A stretch of DNA of 64,000 nucleotides from Sarcina ventriculi (GTDB lineage: Bacteria; Bacillota; Clostridia; Clostridiales; Clostridiaceae): NCBI RefSeq assembly GCF_900456775.1, contig NZ_UAUL01000007.1, positions 62,001 to 126,000 of the forward strand, in the 5' to 3' direction. Below are positions 28,848 to 38,094 of this stretch, piece by piece. The translations under genes were made by a program, and so were the position numbers. The first letter of the stretch is position 1, and each line of letters opens with the position of its first letter. Under the pieces are notes generated by a model. The model had not been told where the DNA came from. It made no database searches and was given only the letters and a program-made list of their open reading frames with translations.

Positions 28848-30674
28848 TTATTCAACCGTAACTGATTTTGCTAGATTTCTTGGTTTATCTACATCTAATC
28901 CTTTTTGTTTTGCTATATAATAAGAATATAGTTGTAATGGTACTACACTTAATACTGGTGTTAATAAACTTATCGTATCTGGTATTATTATTGAAGCATC
29001 TAAAGATTCAGCATAATGTTTATCTTTTTCACACATAACTCCTAAAACTCTAGCTCCTCTTGTAACAACTTCTTGAATATTACTTACCATTTTATCAACA
29101 AGTTCTGATTGTGTTAAAAGCCCTATAACCACAACATTTTTTTCAATCAACGCTATTGGACCATGTTTTAATTCACCACCTGCGTATGCTTCTGAATGTA
29201 TATAAGTTATCTCTTTAAGCTTTAAAGAACCTTCCATAGCAACACCATAATCTAAGCCTCTTCCTAAGAAATACATATCTTTTTCACCATAATGCTTAGC
29301 AGCAAATTTTTGTATTTCATCCTTATTCGATAGTATTTTTTCTACCTTTTCAGGAAGAGTTAACATTTCTTTTTTTATACTCTCAATTTTTTCATTAGAT
29401 TGCGTTCCTCTTAAAGTTGCAAAGTGTAATGCCACTGTATACATTGCAATAAGCTGAGTTACATAAGCTTTAGTTGATGCAACTGCAATTTCTGGACCTG
29501 CCCAAGTATATAAAACATCATCAGCCTCTCTAGATACTGAACTTCCTACAACATTTGTTATAGCTAAAATTCTTGCACCCTTAGCTTTACCATCTCTTAA
29601 AACTGCTAAAGTATCAGCTGTTTCTCCTGATTGACTTAAAACTATTATTAAAGTTCTATCTGTTATCACAGGATCTCTATATCTAAATTCTGAAGCAATA
29701 TCAGTTTCAACTGGTATTCTAGCTAATTTTTCTATTGCATATTTCCCTATAACTCCAGCATGATACGCTGTTCCACAAGCCACTATATAAACTCTATCAA
29801 TATTTTCTAAATTTTCTTTAGTTATATGAATATCGTCTAAAGTTATAGGCTGTCCTAATACTATTCTCGAAGTCATTGTATCTTTTATGGCTTTTGGTTG
29901 CTCATGAATTTCTTTTATCATAAAGTCTTCATAGCCACCTTTTTCAGCAGCATCTGCATTCCATGTTACATGATAAATATCTTTTTTTATAACTTGTTTA
30001 TCTTCATCGTATAAAGTTACACCATTTTGAGTTAAAACAACAAATTCTTTATCATTTAAAAGATACACATCTTTTGTATGATTTAAAACTGCTGGTATAT
30101 CAGATGCTATAAAGAATTCATCTTGTCCAACACCAACTATTAATGGACTATCTTTTCTAACAGCTACTATTTTATCTGGTTCATTGTTACAAATAACCCC
30201 TATTGCATAAGAACCTTCCATCTTAGATGTAGCTTTCATAACCGCATCTAATAAATCACCTTCATAATAATAATCTATAAGATTAGGTATAACTTCTGTA
30301 TCAGTTTGTGAGAAAAACTCATATCCCTTTGCTTTTAACATTTCTTTCAACTTAGCATAATTTTCTATTATACCATTATGAACCACACTTAAAGTAACAT
30401 CTTTATTACTATGAGGATGTGAATTTATATCTGATGGCTCTCCATGAGTCGCCCATCTAGTATGACCTATTCCTATTTTTCCATTCAATGGTTTATTTTT
30501 TAATTTTTTCTCAAGATTTAAAAGTCTTCCTTTACACTTTCTAACATTAATCTTTCTATTTTCAAGTACAGCAACTCCTGCTGAGTCATACCCTCTATAC
30601 TCTAATTTAGATAAACCTTCTATCAGTATCTTCGTAGCCTCTTCATTGCCTACATATCCAACTATTCCGCACAT
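28848..30674 (-). CDS. glmS: glutamine-fructose-6-phosphate aminotransferase
   Basis: Makes glucosamine-6-phosphate from fructose-6-phosphate and glutamine, the first step of amino-sugar and peptidoglycan precursor synthesis. The 608-residue protein has the N-terminal Ntn glutaminase (catalytic Cys2 in MCGIVGYVG, HTRWATHG) and two SIS isomerase domains (VACGTAYHAG, LSQSGETADTLA, STKAYVTQ, LKEITYIHSEAYAGGELKHGP). AGGAAGG precedes the ATG. A self-cleaving glmS ribozyme lies in its leader. It follows glmM, whose product uses its product. Confidence 0.98.
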   Translation of the reverse strand: MCGIVGYVGNEEATKILIEGLSKLEYRGYDSAGVAVLENRKINVRKCKGRLLNLEKKLKNKPLNGKIGIGHTRWATHGEPSDINSHPHSNKDVTLSVVHNGIIENYAKLKEMLKAKGYEFFSQTDTEVIPNLIDYYYEGDLLDAVMKATSKMEGSYAIGVICNNEPDKIVAVRKDSPLIVGVGQDEFFIASDIPAVLNHTKDVYLLNDKEFVVLTQNGVTLYDEDKQVIKKDIYHVTWNADAAEKGGYEDFMIKEIHEQPKAIKDTMTSRIVLGQPITLDDIHITKENLENIDRVYIVACGTAYHAGVIGKYAIEKLARIPVETDIASEFRYRDPVITDRTLIIVLSQSGETADTLAVLRDGKAKGARILAITNVVGSSVSREADDVLYTWAGPEIAVASTKAYVTQLIAMYTVALHFATLRGTQSNEKIESIKKEMLTLPEKVEKILSNKDEIQKFAAKHYGEKDMYFLGRGLDYGVAMEGSLKLKEITYIHSEAYAGGELKHGPIALIEKNVVVIGLLTQSELVDKMVSNIQEVVTRGARVLGVMCEKDKHYAESLDASIIIPDTISLLTPVLSVVPLQLYSYYIAKQKGLDVDKPRNLAKSVTVE

Positions 30675-30735
30675 GTGAAATACCTTCCTTTTTTTAATTT
30701 TTTAAAGAAAGGACTAAATAAAATTTATTTATAAC

Positions 30736-30870
30736 ACCTTATTGGCTTTGTCCTTAAAATCACTTTTAAGTTTTGTCCAACTTTTACGATAGTGTCTTAC
30801 CGTGAGGTATCCGCCGAAAATTCGATACTCCTCATCCTCGTCAACTCTTAATTTTAGAGCTCTGGCGCTT
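30736..30870 (-). ncRNA. glmS ribozyme-riboswitch
   Basis: On the minus strand the sequence begins AGCGCCAGAGCTC, and continues through GTTGACGAGGATGAGG, TTTTCGGCGGATACCTC and GGACAAAG, the conserved blocks of the glmS catalytic RNA. Cleavage should occur just 5' of GCGCC, between 30869 and 30868. Glucosamine-6-phosphate is the known cofactor; cleavage leads to mRNA decay and lowers glmS expression. Confidence 0.97.
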
Positions 30871-30954
30871 TTATTTTTACTATTTAGTCCTATACTAATA
30901 TAATATGCTACTATGTTATATTGTGCTTTAGCATATTATTGCTTACAATTTAAT

Positions 30955-30982
30955 ATTCTACCATCAAAAAACTTTTTTTCAA
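30955..30982 (-). promoter_or_regulatory. probable glmS promoter
   Basis: TTGAAA (30977-30982), 16-bp spacer, TAGAAT (30955-30960), giving a transcript that starts about 80 bases before the ribozyme cleavage site. Between the two, TAATATGCTA (30901-30910) and TAGCATATTA (30929-30938) form a 10-bp hairpin in the part of the leader removed by cleavage. The rest of the 30983-31088 gap shows no gene. Confidence 0.6.
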
Positions 30983-31088
30983 GTAATTTAATCTATATTT
31001 ATACTATATCTTATAAAAGATATTTTTTTAATTTTTACTCTAGTAATCTTAGAGGAGACTTAACATCTCCCCACACAAAGCTTACAAA

Positions 31089-32438
31089 CTATTTATTTGC
31101 CTTTTTTATTATTAAATTTGCTAAATCATGAGCCATTTTATTTATCTCTTCTTGATTTTCTCCCTCTAACATAACTCTAACTAAAGGTTCTGTACCTGAA
31201 GGTCTTATTAAAACTCGTCCAACTCCATTTAATGCTTTTTCTATTTTAGCTATTTCATTTTTTATTTCCTCATCTTCTTGATGAATATTTTTCATATTAT
31301 TAGGTACTTTAGCATTAGCTAAAACTTGAGGAAGTTCTTTCATTATTGATGCTAATTCACTTAATGTTTTCCCTGTCTTTTTAACTATAGATGCCATTTG
31401 AAGAGCTGTAACTAATCCATCACCTGTTGTATTATGCTCTAAGAATATTATATGCCCTGACTGCTCTCCTCCTAGAGTATAACCGTTATTAATCATTTCT
31501 TCTAAGACATACCTATCCCCAACTTTAGTTTTAACCGTTTTAATTTTTTCTTTTTCACAAGCTAACATCATTCCTAAGTTACTCATAACAGTAACAACTA
31601 CTGTATCGTCTTTTAATCTACCTAAATCCTTTAAATACTTTCCACAAATAGTTAAAATATAATCTCCATTTATTAAAGTTCCCTTTTCATCAACAGCTAA
31701 ACATCTATCTGCATCACCATCAAAAGCAAATCCCATATGGCATTTTTTTCTTGTAACATAATCCATTAATTCTTCTGGATGGGTTGAACCACAGTTCTCA
31801 TTTATGTTTGTCCCATCTGGATTATCATTTACTACAAAAACCTCAGCTCCAAGTTCTCTAAATCCTCTTACAGCAGCTTGATATGAAGCTCCATTTGCAC
31901 AATCCAATGCTATCTTTAATCCGCTTAAATCTATTCCTACAGTATTTTTAGCAAATTCTACATAATCATCTAGAGCTCCTAATTCTTCTATCTTTCTACC
32001 TAAAGCAATTCCTGTTGGAGATGGCACATCTTTAAATCCATTCTCTATTACTTTTTGTATTTGATCCTCTAAATCATCTGATAATTTATATCCTTTATTA
32101 TTAAAAAACTTAATTCCATTATATTCAACAGGGTTGTGAGAAGCTGATATCATTACTCCAGCATCAGCACCATAAACTCTTGTTAAATGTGCAACAGCTG
32201 GTGTTGGTATCACTCCAACACATAATACCTCAGCACCTACAGAGAGTATTCCCGCAATTAATGCTGATTCTAGCATATAACTTGATATTCTAGTGTCTTT
32301 TCCTACTATTATTCTAGGCTTATGAGTTCCTTCTGTTAATACATAAGCTCCTGCTCTTCCTAAATTATATGCTAACTCTGATGTTAACTCTGTATTTGCA
32401 ATTCCTCTAACTCCATCTGTTCCGAATAATCTTGACAA
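31089..32438 (-). CDS. glmM: phosphoglucosamine mutase
   Basis: Interconverts glucosamine-6-phosphate and glucosamine-1-phosphate for UDP-GlcNAc synthesis. The 449-residue protein is full length with the phosphoserine loop [10 protein letters not shown] (Ser100), the magnesium loop FDGDADRC, the sugar-binding GGEQSGH and the phosphate-binding [13 protein letters not shown]. The start is TTG 32438 with AAAGGG nine bases ahead, giving [12 protein letters not shown]. It lies upstream of glmS on the same strand with a 414-bp gap. The cdaA-ybbR pair, often joined to glmM in other Firmicutes, is about 14 kb away here. Confidence 0.97.
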   Translation of the reverse strand: MSRLFGTDGVRGIANTELTSELAYNLGRAGAYVLTEGTHKPRIIVGKDTRISSYMLESALIAGILSVGAEVLCVGVIPTPAVAHLTRVYGADAGVMISASHNPVEYNGIKFFNNKGYKLSDDLEDQIQKVIENGFKDVPSPTGIALGRKIEELGALDDYVEFAKNTVGIDLSGLKIALDCANGASYQAAVRGFRELGAEVFVVNDNPDGTNINENCGSTHPEELMDYVTRKKCHMGFAFDGDADRCLAVDEKGTLINGDYILTICGKYLKDLGRLKDDTVVVTVMSNLGMMLACEKEKIKTVKTKVGDRYVLEEMINNGYTLGGEQSGHIIFLEHNTTGDGLVTALQMASIVKKTGKTLSELASIMKELPQVLANAKVPNNMKNIHQEDEEIKNEIAKIEKALNGVGRVLIRPSGTEPLVRVMLEGENQEEINKMAHDLANLIIKKANK

Positions 32439-32697
32439 ATTTCAGCACCCTTTCTCTTTTATTGATATTTTGTTCTTCAACTTATAATATCACATATATT
32501 ACTAGCTGTTAATAATTTTATATTCTCCGTATAACAAAATAATGTTATATAAGAATAATTTGTTTTAATTGCTCATAAAATTTTATAGTTATTAATATAT
32601 ATTAATTGCAACTATTAAATTATTTTTTTTATAGACATAATGTTAATAACATCTTAAAATTATATTAAGTGTTAATTTAAGAAAGGGGACTTTATAT

Positions 32698-33981
32698 ATG
32701 TCAAACAATGAATCTATTTACATAGAAGAAAATACTGAAAAAAGCACAGAAAATTTCGGAGATCTTCTAATGGAACATGAAAAAGAAACTTCCGATGAAA
32801 AAAGAAAAATTATAAATTCAATAAAGGAACTTGCACAAAATTCAACAAACTGGAAAGAAGCTAAAATCAAATTAGATGCTTTACTTGAAGAATATAAAAA
32901 TATTCCTTACTACGATCAAAAAGAAAACAATATGCTAAACGAAGAATTAAAAGAAGCAAAGGATTGTTTCTTTAAGGCTAGACAAGAATTTTATGATAAA
33001 TCTAAAGAACATTTCAAAGAAAACGAAAATAAAAAACTAGAATTAATAAACTTACTAAAAGACCTATCTTACTCTAATGGATTAAAAGAAACTGATGAAC
33101 TTTTAAAAAAATATAGTGAACAATTCTACGAAATAGGATTTGCAGGAAAAGATATAAACGATAAATTATTCCATGAATTTAAAGAAATAAAGTCAAATCT
33201 TTATTCAATGAGAAAAGAAACTGTTAAAAATCTTCAAAAAGATTTTGCTGTTAAAGCTGAAAGAAAAAAAGAAATTATTAAAAAGCTTAAAGAATTAGTT
33301 AATAATGAAAATTGGAAAAAAGCTACAGAAGAATTTACAGCTTTATGTAACAAGTTTAAAAGTATTGGTTTCTCAGGAAAAGAAGGCAATGATGAGATAA
33401 GTGAAGGTTATGCAAATGCTAAAAACGAATTTTTCTCTAAAAGACAAGAATATTTTGATGAGCTTAAAGCTGGAAATAGAGCTAATTTAGAGGCTAGACG
33501 TGCTATTATAGAAGAATTAAAAGGTCTTTATGAAAATGAAAATTGGAAAGAAGCATCTGAAAAAGTAAAAGCTTTAAGTGAAAAATTCTTCCACATAGGA
33601 TTTTGTGGTAAAGAAGAAAATGAAAATATTATAAACGAATTTAAAGAGGCAAGAGATGAATTTTATGCTCTTAGACAAGACTATTTTGATAAAATCAATT
33701 CTGCTAGAGCTCATAAACAAGAAGAATTTTTACAAGGTCTTATAGACAAAAAAGAAGAGTTTATAAAAAAATTAAAAACATTCATTAAAAATGATGAAGA
33801 AAGATTAAATGATTTTACTGATAGATTATTTAATGGAAGACCTACTTCTATAGAGAGAATAGAAAATATGCAAAATATCGTTGAAGATATAAAATCTAGA
33901 CTTGAAAGTAACAAGGCAAAAATCAAACAAGTTCAAAGTGAAATATTTGATTTAAAAAAACAAATAGATAATTTAAAATAA
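32698..33981 (+). CDS. DUF349 repeat protein
   Basis: A 427-residue, highly charged, helical protein with no membrane segment. It is built of repeats of about 75-80 residues (DUF349), each with a W/L-K-EA-K...L-EEYK-IGF-GK-E core followed by a FF-RQEYFDE stretch; four are visible (starting near residues 45, 125, 205 and 265), and a coiled coil ends the protein. The family has no settled function; RNA or ribosome association has been suggested for related proteins. AAGAAAGGGG precedes the ATG. Single gene, divergent from glmM. Confidence 0.8.
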   Translation: MSNNESIYIEENTEKSTENFGDLLMEHEKETSDEKRKIINSIKELAQNSTNWKEAKIKLDALLEEYKNIPYYDQKENNMLNEELKEAKDCFFKARQEFYDKSKEHFKENENKKLELINLLKDLSYSNGLKETDELLKKYSEQFYEIGFAGKDINDKLFHEFKEIKSNLYSMRKETVKNLQKDFAVKAERKKEIIKKLKELVNNENWKKATEEFTALCNKFKSIGFSGKEGNDEISEGYANAKNEFFSKRQEYFDELKAGNRANLEARRAIIEELKGLYENENWKEASEKVKALSEKFFHIGFCGKEENENIINEFKEARDEFYALRQDYFDKINSARAHKQEEFLQGLIDKKEEFIKKLKTFIKNDEERLNDFTDRLFNGRPTSIERIENMQNIVEDIKSRLESNKAKIKQVQSEIFDLKKQIDNLK

Positions 33982-33984
33982 CAA

Positions 33985-34014
33985 AAAAGAGCAGTATTTT
34001 TATTGCTCTTTTTC
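33985..34014. terminator. bidirectional terminator, DUF349 gene / yerC
   Basis: AAAAAGAGCA and TGCTCTTTTT arms around a short AT loop between the convergent genes; the right arm overlaps the yerC stop region. Confidence 0.85.
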
Positions 34015-34311
34015 TTCTACTTCTAATCTATCTAATATAGTATTGTATCCATTACTTCCATAATTTAAACATCTGTTGACTCTACTTATAGTTGCTGTTG
34101 AGGCACCTGTTACTTCCCCTATTTCAATGTAAGTTTTCTTTTCTCTTAGCATTTTTGCTACCTGAAATCTTTGACATAAAGCCTTTAATTCACTTATTGT
34201 TGAAACATCCTCAAAAAATCTATAGCATTCCTCTATATCTTTAATATTTAAAATAGCAGTAAAAAAATAATCCAATTCCTTTGATTTTAGCTTAGATTCA
34301 AATTCCTTCAA
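34000..34311 (-). CDS. yerC: TrpR-related protein YerC/YecD
   Basis: A 103-residue DNA-binding protein of the YerC/YecD family, related in fold to the Trp repressor. The helix-turn-helix lies in the second half (MLREKKTYIEIGEVTGASTATISRVNRCL), and the family pattern LKALCQRFQVAKML is present. Its target is not known in clostridia; it lacks the tryptophan-pocket residues I would expect of a true TrpR. The start is TTG 34311 with GGAG about ten bases upstream. Upstream lies a 110-base transcribed-looking region with terminator (see separate entry). Confidence 0.82.
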   Translation of the reverse strand: MKEFESKLKSKELDYFFTAILNIKDIEECYRFFEDVSTISELKALCQRFQVAKMLREKKTYIEIGEVTGASTATISRVNRCLNYGSNGYNTILDRLEVEEKEQ

Positions 34312-34362
34312 ATCCTCTCATCTCCTTTTTTAATATGTTACTATTATACTTAATTTTTATAT

Positions 34363-34508
34363 AAAAAAAAAGATAAGACTTTTGGGATAGCCTTATCCTA
34401 ACTATACTAATAAAAGAGATTGTATTTTTATTTTAGAAACGTTTCCATTTTTCAGAGAATTAATTTACTCTCTACTTATATTTTATTATATTATTCTATA
34501 AATGTCAA
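34363..34508 (-). ncRNA. candidate short RNA or attenuated leader upstream of yerC
   Basis: A consensus promoter, TTGACA (34503-34508), 17-bp spacer, TAAAAT (34480-34485), points at yerC. About 30 bases into the transcript is a palindrome, GGAAACGTTTCT (34435-34446), of the type bound by LacI-family proteins such as MalR or CcpA. The transcript then meets a terminator: GATAAGGC with GTCTTATC (34372-34397, one G-U) followed by nine T residues. An alternative hairpin GGATA-AGGC-TATCC overlaps the terminator's left arm. The RNA would be about 110 bases with no credible reading frame. It is either a small RNA or a leader whose readthrough feeds yerC, 50 bp further. Confidence 0.55.
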
Positions 34509-34510
34509 TT

Positions 34511-34543
34511 TTTATATGGAATTTGTTTAAAATTCCATATAAA
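34511..34543 (-). terminator. perfect hairpin after malQ
   Basis: Fourteen-base perfect stem TTTATATGGAATTT with AAATTCCATATAAA, five-base loop, eight bases past the malQ stop, followed on the minus strand by AATT rather than a T-run. Probably a modest terminator of the mal operon. Confidence 0.6.
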
Positions 34544-34550
34544 AATCTAA

Positions 34551-36032
34551 TCAGCATCTACCATATAGTTTGGTTATATTATATATCTCATTTGCAAGCT
34601 CATCTGTAAGCATTTCTTTCTTTAATCTCCATCTCCAATTGGTTCCCGTAGTTGATGGCATATTCATTCTTGATTCATTTCCTAAATTTAAAAAATCTTG
34701 CATTAATGCTATTGATGTATCTGCAACGCTACTCCAAACCCCTCTTATAAACCCCCAATTATATCCTTCTTCATCATTTAGTTTTAAGTACTTTTTACAA
34801 TATTCTATATCTTTCTTATTACCAGTAAGCTCATACCACCCTCTAAAAGTATCATTGTCATGAGTTCCTGTGTAAGCTATACAATTTTTTATATAATTAT
34901 GAGGTAAATAATCACTTTCTTCTCTAGAATCAAACGCAAATTGCAGAATTTTCATTCCTGGAAATCCTGTTTCATCTCTAAATTCTAGAACCTCATCAGT
35001 TAAATACCCTAAATCTTCCGCAATAACATTGACTCTACCCAATACACTCTCTATTGCTTTAAATAATTTCATTCCAGGTCCTTTAGTCCACTGCCCATTA
35101 ATCGCTGTTTTTTCTCCATAAGGCACTTCCCAATACGATTCAAACCCTCTAAAATGGTCTATTCTCACTACATCATATATTTTAAAACTCTCTCTAACTC
35201 TATCTACCCACCATTTATATCCTGTTTTCTCTAAATAATCCCAATCATAAATAGGATTTCCCCAAAGTTGACCAGTTTTAGAAAATGCATCTGGAGGACA
35301 CCCTGCAACCTTTATCGGAATTTGATTTTCATCTAATAAAAAGGCTTGTGGATTTGACCAAACATCAGCACTATCCTCAGCAACATAAATAGGCATATCT
35401 CCAATTATATCTATTCCTAAGGAATTAACATATTTTTTTAGTTTATACCATTGTTTGAAAAACATATACTGAATAAACTTCCAATACTCAATATCACTTG
35501 CTAATTCTCTATTATAATAATCCATAGAGTAGGCATATCTTTTTTTAATATCTTCTGCCCAATTTTGCCATGATTTAAGATTAAAACGTCCCTTTATTGC
35601 CATGTATAAGGCATAATCATGTAACCAAAAACTCTGTTCTCTCTTAAATTCTTCATAATCTTCACCTAATTTATGCTTTGATTTTTCATAAGCTATCCTC
35701 AAAACTTTTAATTTTTCAATGAATAATAAGCCATAATCTATATCTTCTTCATCATCTCCAAAATTTGTATTAATATAGTCCTTCTCATCTAAAAATCCTT
35801 CTTCATTCAACATATCCAAATCTATAAAATAAGGATTTCCTGCAAAAGCTGAAAATGATTGATATGGTGAATCTCCATAGCTAGTTTGATTTAAAGGTAA
35901 TATCTGCCAATAACTTTGTCCTGCTTTCTTTAAAAAATCTGCAAAATCATAAGCCTCTTTTCCAAATGTGCCAATACCATATTTCCCTGGCAATGATGAT
36001 ATATGCATTATTATTCCACTTCGTCTTTTCAT
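34551..36032 (-). CDS. malQ: 4-alpha-glucanotransferase (amylomaltase)
   Basis: Transfers glucan chains between maltodextrins, releasing glucose, in the cytoplasm. The 493-residue GH77 enzyme is standard length, with the family motifs SSLPGKYGIGTFG, YGDSPYQSFSAFAGNPYFID, DMPIYVAEDSADVW, VRIDHFRGFESYWEVP (nucleophile Asp region), VIAEDLGYLTDEV (acid/base Glu) and YTGTHDNDT. GGGGGGAG precedes the ATG. It follows the LacI-type regulator by 39 bp and ends the maltodextrin operon; it would process what the MalEFG-MsmX importer brings in. Confidence 0.96.
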   Translation of the reverse strand: MKRRSGIIMHISSLPGKYGIGTFGKEAYDFADFLKKAGQSYWQILPLNQTSYGDSPYQSFSAFAGNPYFIDLDMLNEEGFLDEKDYINTNFGDDEEDIDYGLLFIEKLKVLRIAYEKSKHKLGEDYEEFKREQSFWLHDYALYMAIKGRFNLKSWQNWAEDIKKRYAYSMDYYNRELASDIEYWKFIQYMFFKQWYKLKKYVNSLGIDIIGDMPIYVAEDSADVWSNPQAFLLDENQIPIKVAGCPPDAFSKTGQLWGNPIYDWDYLEKTGYKWWVDRVRESFKIYDVVRIDHFRGFESYWEVPYGEKTAINGQWTKGPGMKLFKAIESVLGRVNVIAEDLGYLTDEVLEFRDETGFPGMKILQFAFDSREESDYLPHNYIKNCIAYTGTHDNDTFRGWYELTGNKKDIEYCKKYLKLNDEEGYNWGFIRGVWSSVADTSIALMQDFLNLGNESRMNMPSTTGTNWRWRLKKEMLTDELANEIYNITKLYGRC

Positions 36033-36071
36033 TTATTCTCCCCCCAAAATTACCACGTTTATTAAAATATT

Positions 36072-37106
36072 TTATGCTAAAATATTTTCTACTATTTTAA
36101 CTTCTTTAGATGATTCTCTTTTAACTAATTCTGTATCTAATAATATATGTTTATGGCCTTCTTTTTTATTTATTAAATCAAATAAATGATTTATACTCAT
36201 TACTGCCATCAATTCTTTAGGTTGTTTTACTGTAGTTATGCTAGGATTATAAAATTCACTTATATTCATTCCATCAAAACCTATGATAGAAATATCTTGT
36301 CCTATTTTAAGACCACTATCTATTATAGCTTTTGCAACTCCTATTGCCATTGCATCTGATATTGCAAATATAGCGCTTATATCAGGTCTTTCCATCAATA
36401 AATTTTTAGTTGTTTTATATGCACTTTCTACCTCATAATTTCCGATTAATATATGCTCTTCTGAAAAATTATAATTATATTCTAGTAATGCCTCTTTAAA
36501 ACCTTTAAGTCTCCACCATCCAATTCCTAAATCATCCTTTTCTCCTAGCATTATAGCTATGTTTTTATGACCTAAATTTATAAGATATTTAGTTGCATGA
36601 TATGCAGATTTTTTATTATCAATTCCTATTGATGAATATTTACCCTTTCCAAGATCTGATATAGTGTTTACAGAAGTTAATACTATGGGTGCATCAACTG
36701 AATCAAAACTATCTTCTTTAATATCAATGAAATTCCCCCCAAGACAAATAACTCCTTGTAATCTTTTTTCTTTAATAAACCCTAGCAATGTGTCCATATC
36801 TTCGTCAAATGTATAATCATTTTGTTGAAGAACCATAGTGTATCCATATTCATGTATTTTATTTCCTATTATATTTATCATCTCTGAGAAAAAAGGGTTA
36901 AATACACCTTTAACTAATACTCCTATATTTTTAGTATTATTTTGTTTTAAAATCCTAGCGCTATTATTAGGTACATAATTACTATCTTTTATAATCTTAA
37001 GTATTTTTTCTCTGGTTTCATCCTTAACATCAGAATGATTATTTAACACTCGAGATACTGTACTAACACCCACTCCTGCTATTTTTGCTATATCTTTAAT
37101 GTTCAT
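36072..37106 (-). CDS. malR: LacI-family maltodextrin regulator
   Basis: A 344-residue LacI/GalR repressor: helix-turn-helix at the N-terminus (NIKDIAKIAGVGVSTVSRVLNN), hinge, then effector-binding domain (IIGFDGMNISEFYNPSITTV). It lies between malG and malQ on the same strand, hence the assignment as the local MalR-type regulator. The only GAAACGTTTC palindrome I see in the region lies downstream of malQ at 34436, not in front of malE. AGGAGG precedes the ATG. Effector is presumed maltose or a maltodextrin. Confidence 0.8.
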   Translation of the reverse strand: MNIKDIAKIAGVGVSTVSRVLNNHSDVKDETREKILKIIKDSNYVPNNSARILKQNNTKNIGVLVKGVFNPFFSEMINIIGNKIHEYGYTMVLQQNDYTFDEDMDTLLGFIKEKRLQGVICLGGNFIDIKEDSFDSVDAPIVLTSVNTISDLGKGKYSSIGIDNKKSAYHATKYLINLGHKNIAIMLGEKDDLGIGWWRLKGFKEALLEYNYNFSEEHILIGNYEVESAYKTTKNLLMERPDISAIFAISDAMAIGVAKAIIDSGLKIGQDISIIGFDGMNISEFYNPSITTVKQPKELMAVMSINHLFDLINKKEGHKHILLDTELVKRESSKEVKIVENILA

Positions 37107-37205
37107 TATTTAGCTACCTCCTAAAAATACGCATGTAATCACAAAATCATCCAAATATTTTTCGTATATATATTTTTTATCTTTAAATTATCTATTTTTT
37201 ATATT

Positions 37206-38093
37206 TTAACCTTTTACAGCACCTGACACTAATCCCTTTGATATGAATTTTTGTGACATTAAAAATAGTACAACAATTGGTGCTGACGCCATTACAGCAG
37301 CTGCTGAATATTGAGGCCAATTGGCAGAAAATTTATTATTTATAAAACCTCTAAGACCAACCATAAGTGTTTGACTATCTGGATTTTTCAAAAGAGCTGA
37401 AGCAAATATATACTCTCCATAAGAACTTATAAAACTAAATAAAAATATAACTACCAACATATTTTTAGTTAAAGGTAATATTATTTTTACAAAGGTTTGA
37501 AAAGTAGTCGCACCATCAACAAATGCTGCTTCACTAAGCTCTTTTGGTATACCATCTAAAAATCCTTTAAGAAGCCATATGTTATATGCACTTCCACCAC
37601 AACCTATTATTATTAATGTAATTATTTTATCCATTCCATTCAATTTATAAGCTATTCCAAGTATAGCTGGAAGTGCCATAGTTGTTGGAAACATTTGAAG
37701 AAGCAATAAAAACATTAACCCTTTTCTTCTTCCTTTAAATTTAAGCTTTGAAAAGGCAAATGATGCTGGTATAGTCATTGCTAATTGCATTATTGCTGTA
37801 GCAAAACAAACTATTAATGAATTTTTAACCCATATTAAAAAATTTGTATTACTTATAACCTTTTTGTAGTTTTCTAATGTCCAAGACGTCGGGAAAATTG
37901 TTGATTGAGTAAATGCATTTCCTTTCGCCATTGATGCAGACACTATAGCTAAAACCGGAAATAAAACTATTGCCATCATTACCCAAAGAAGAATTCTTGA
38001 AATCCAAGCTTTTCTTACTTCTCCTGGTCTTAATTTTTTTTTATATTTTAATGTTGATGACTTGCTTATTCTTTCTTTTTCTACTATTTGCAT
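37206..38093 (-). CDS. malG: maltodextrin ABC transporter permease MalG
   Basis: One of the two membrane subunits of a binding-protein-dependent sugar importer. The 295-residue protein has six hydrophobic helices (the first at about 30-55), an N-terminal cytoplasmic tail, and the EAA loop ELSEAAFVDGATTFQTFVKIILPL that contacts the ATPase. AGGAGG precedes the ATG, which is one base past the malF stop, so translation of the two is coupled. It appears intact, but its partner malF has an in-frame stop. Confidence 0.92.
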   Translation of the reverse strand: MQIVEKERISKSSTLKYKKKLRPGEVRKAWISRILLWVMMAIVLFPVLAIVSASMAKGNAFTQSTIFPTSWTLENYKKVISNTNFLIWVKNSLIVCFATAIMQLAMTIPASFAFSKLKFKGRRKGLMFLLLLQMFPTTMALPAILGIAYKLNGMDKIITLIIIGCGGSAYNIWLLKGFLDGIPKELSEAAFVDGATTFQTFVKIILPLTKNMLVVIFLFSFISSYGEYIFASALLKNPDSQTLMVGLRGFINNKFSANWPQYSAAAVMASAPIVVLFLMSQKFISKGLVSGAVKG

Positions 38094-38094
38094 G

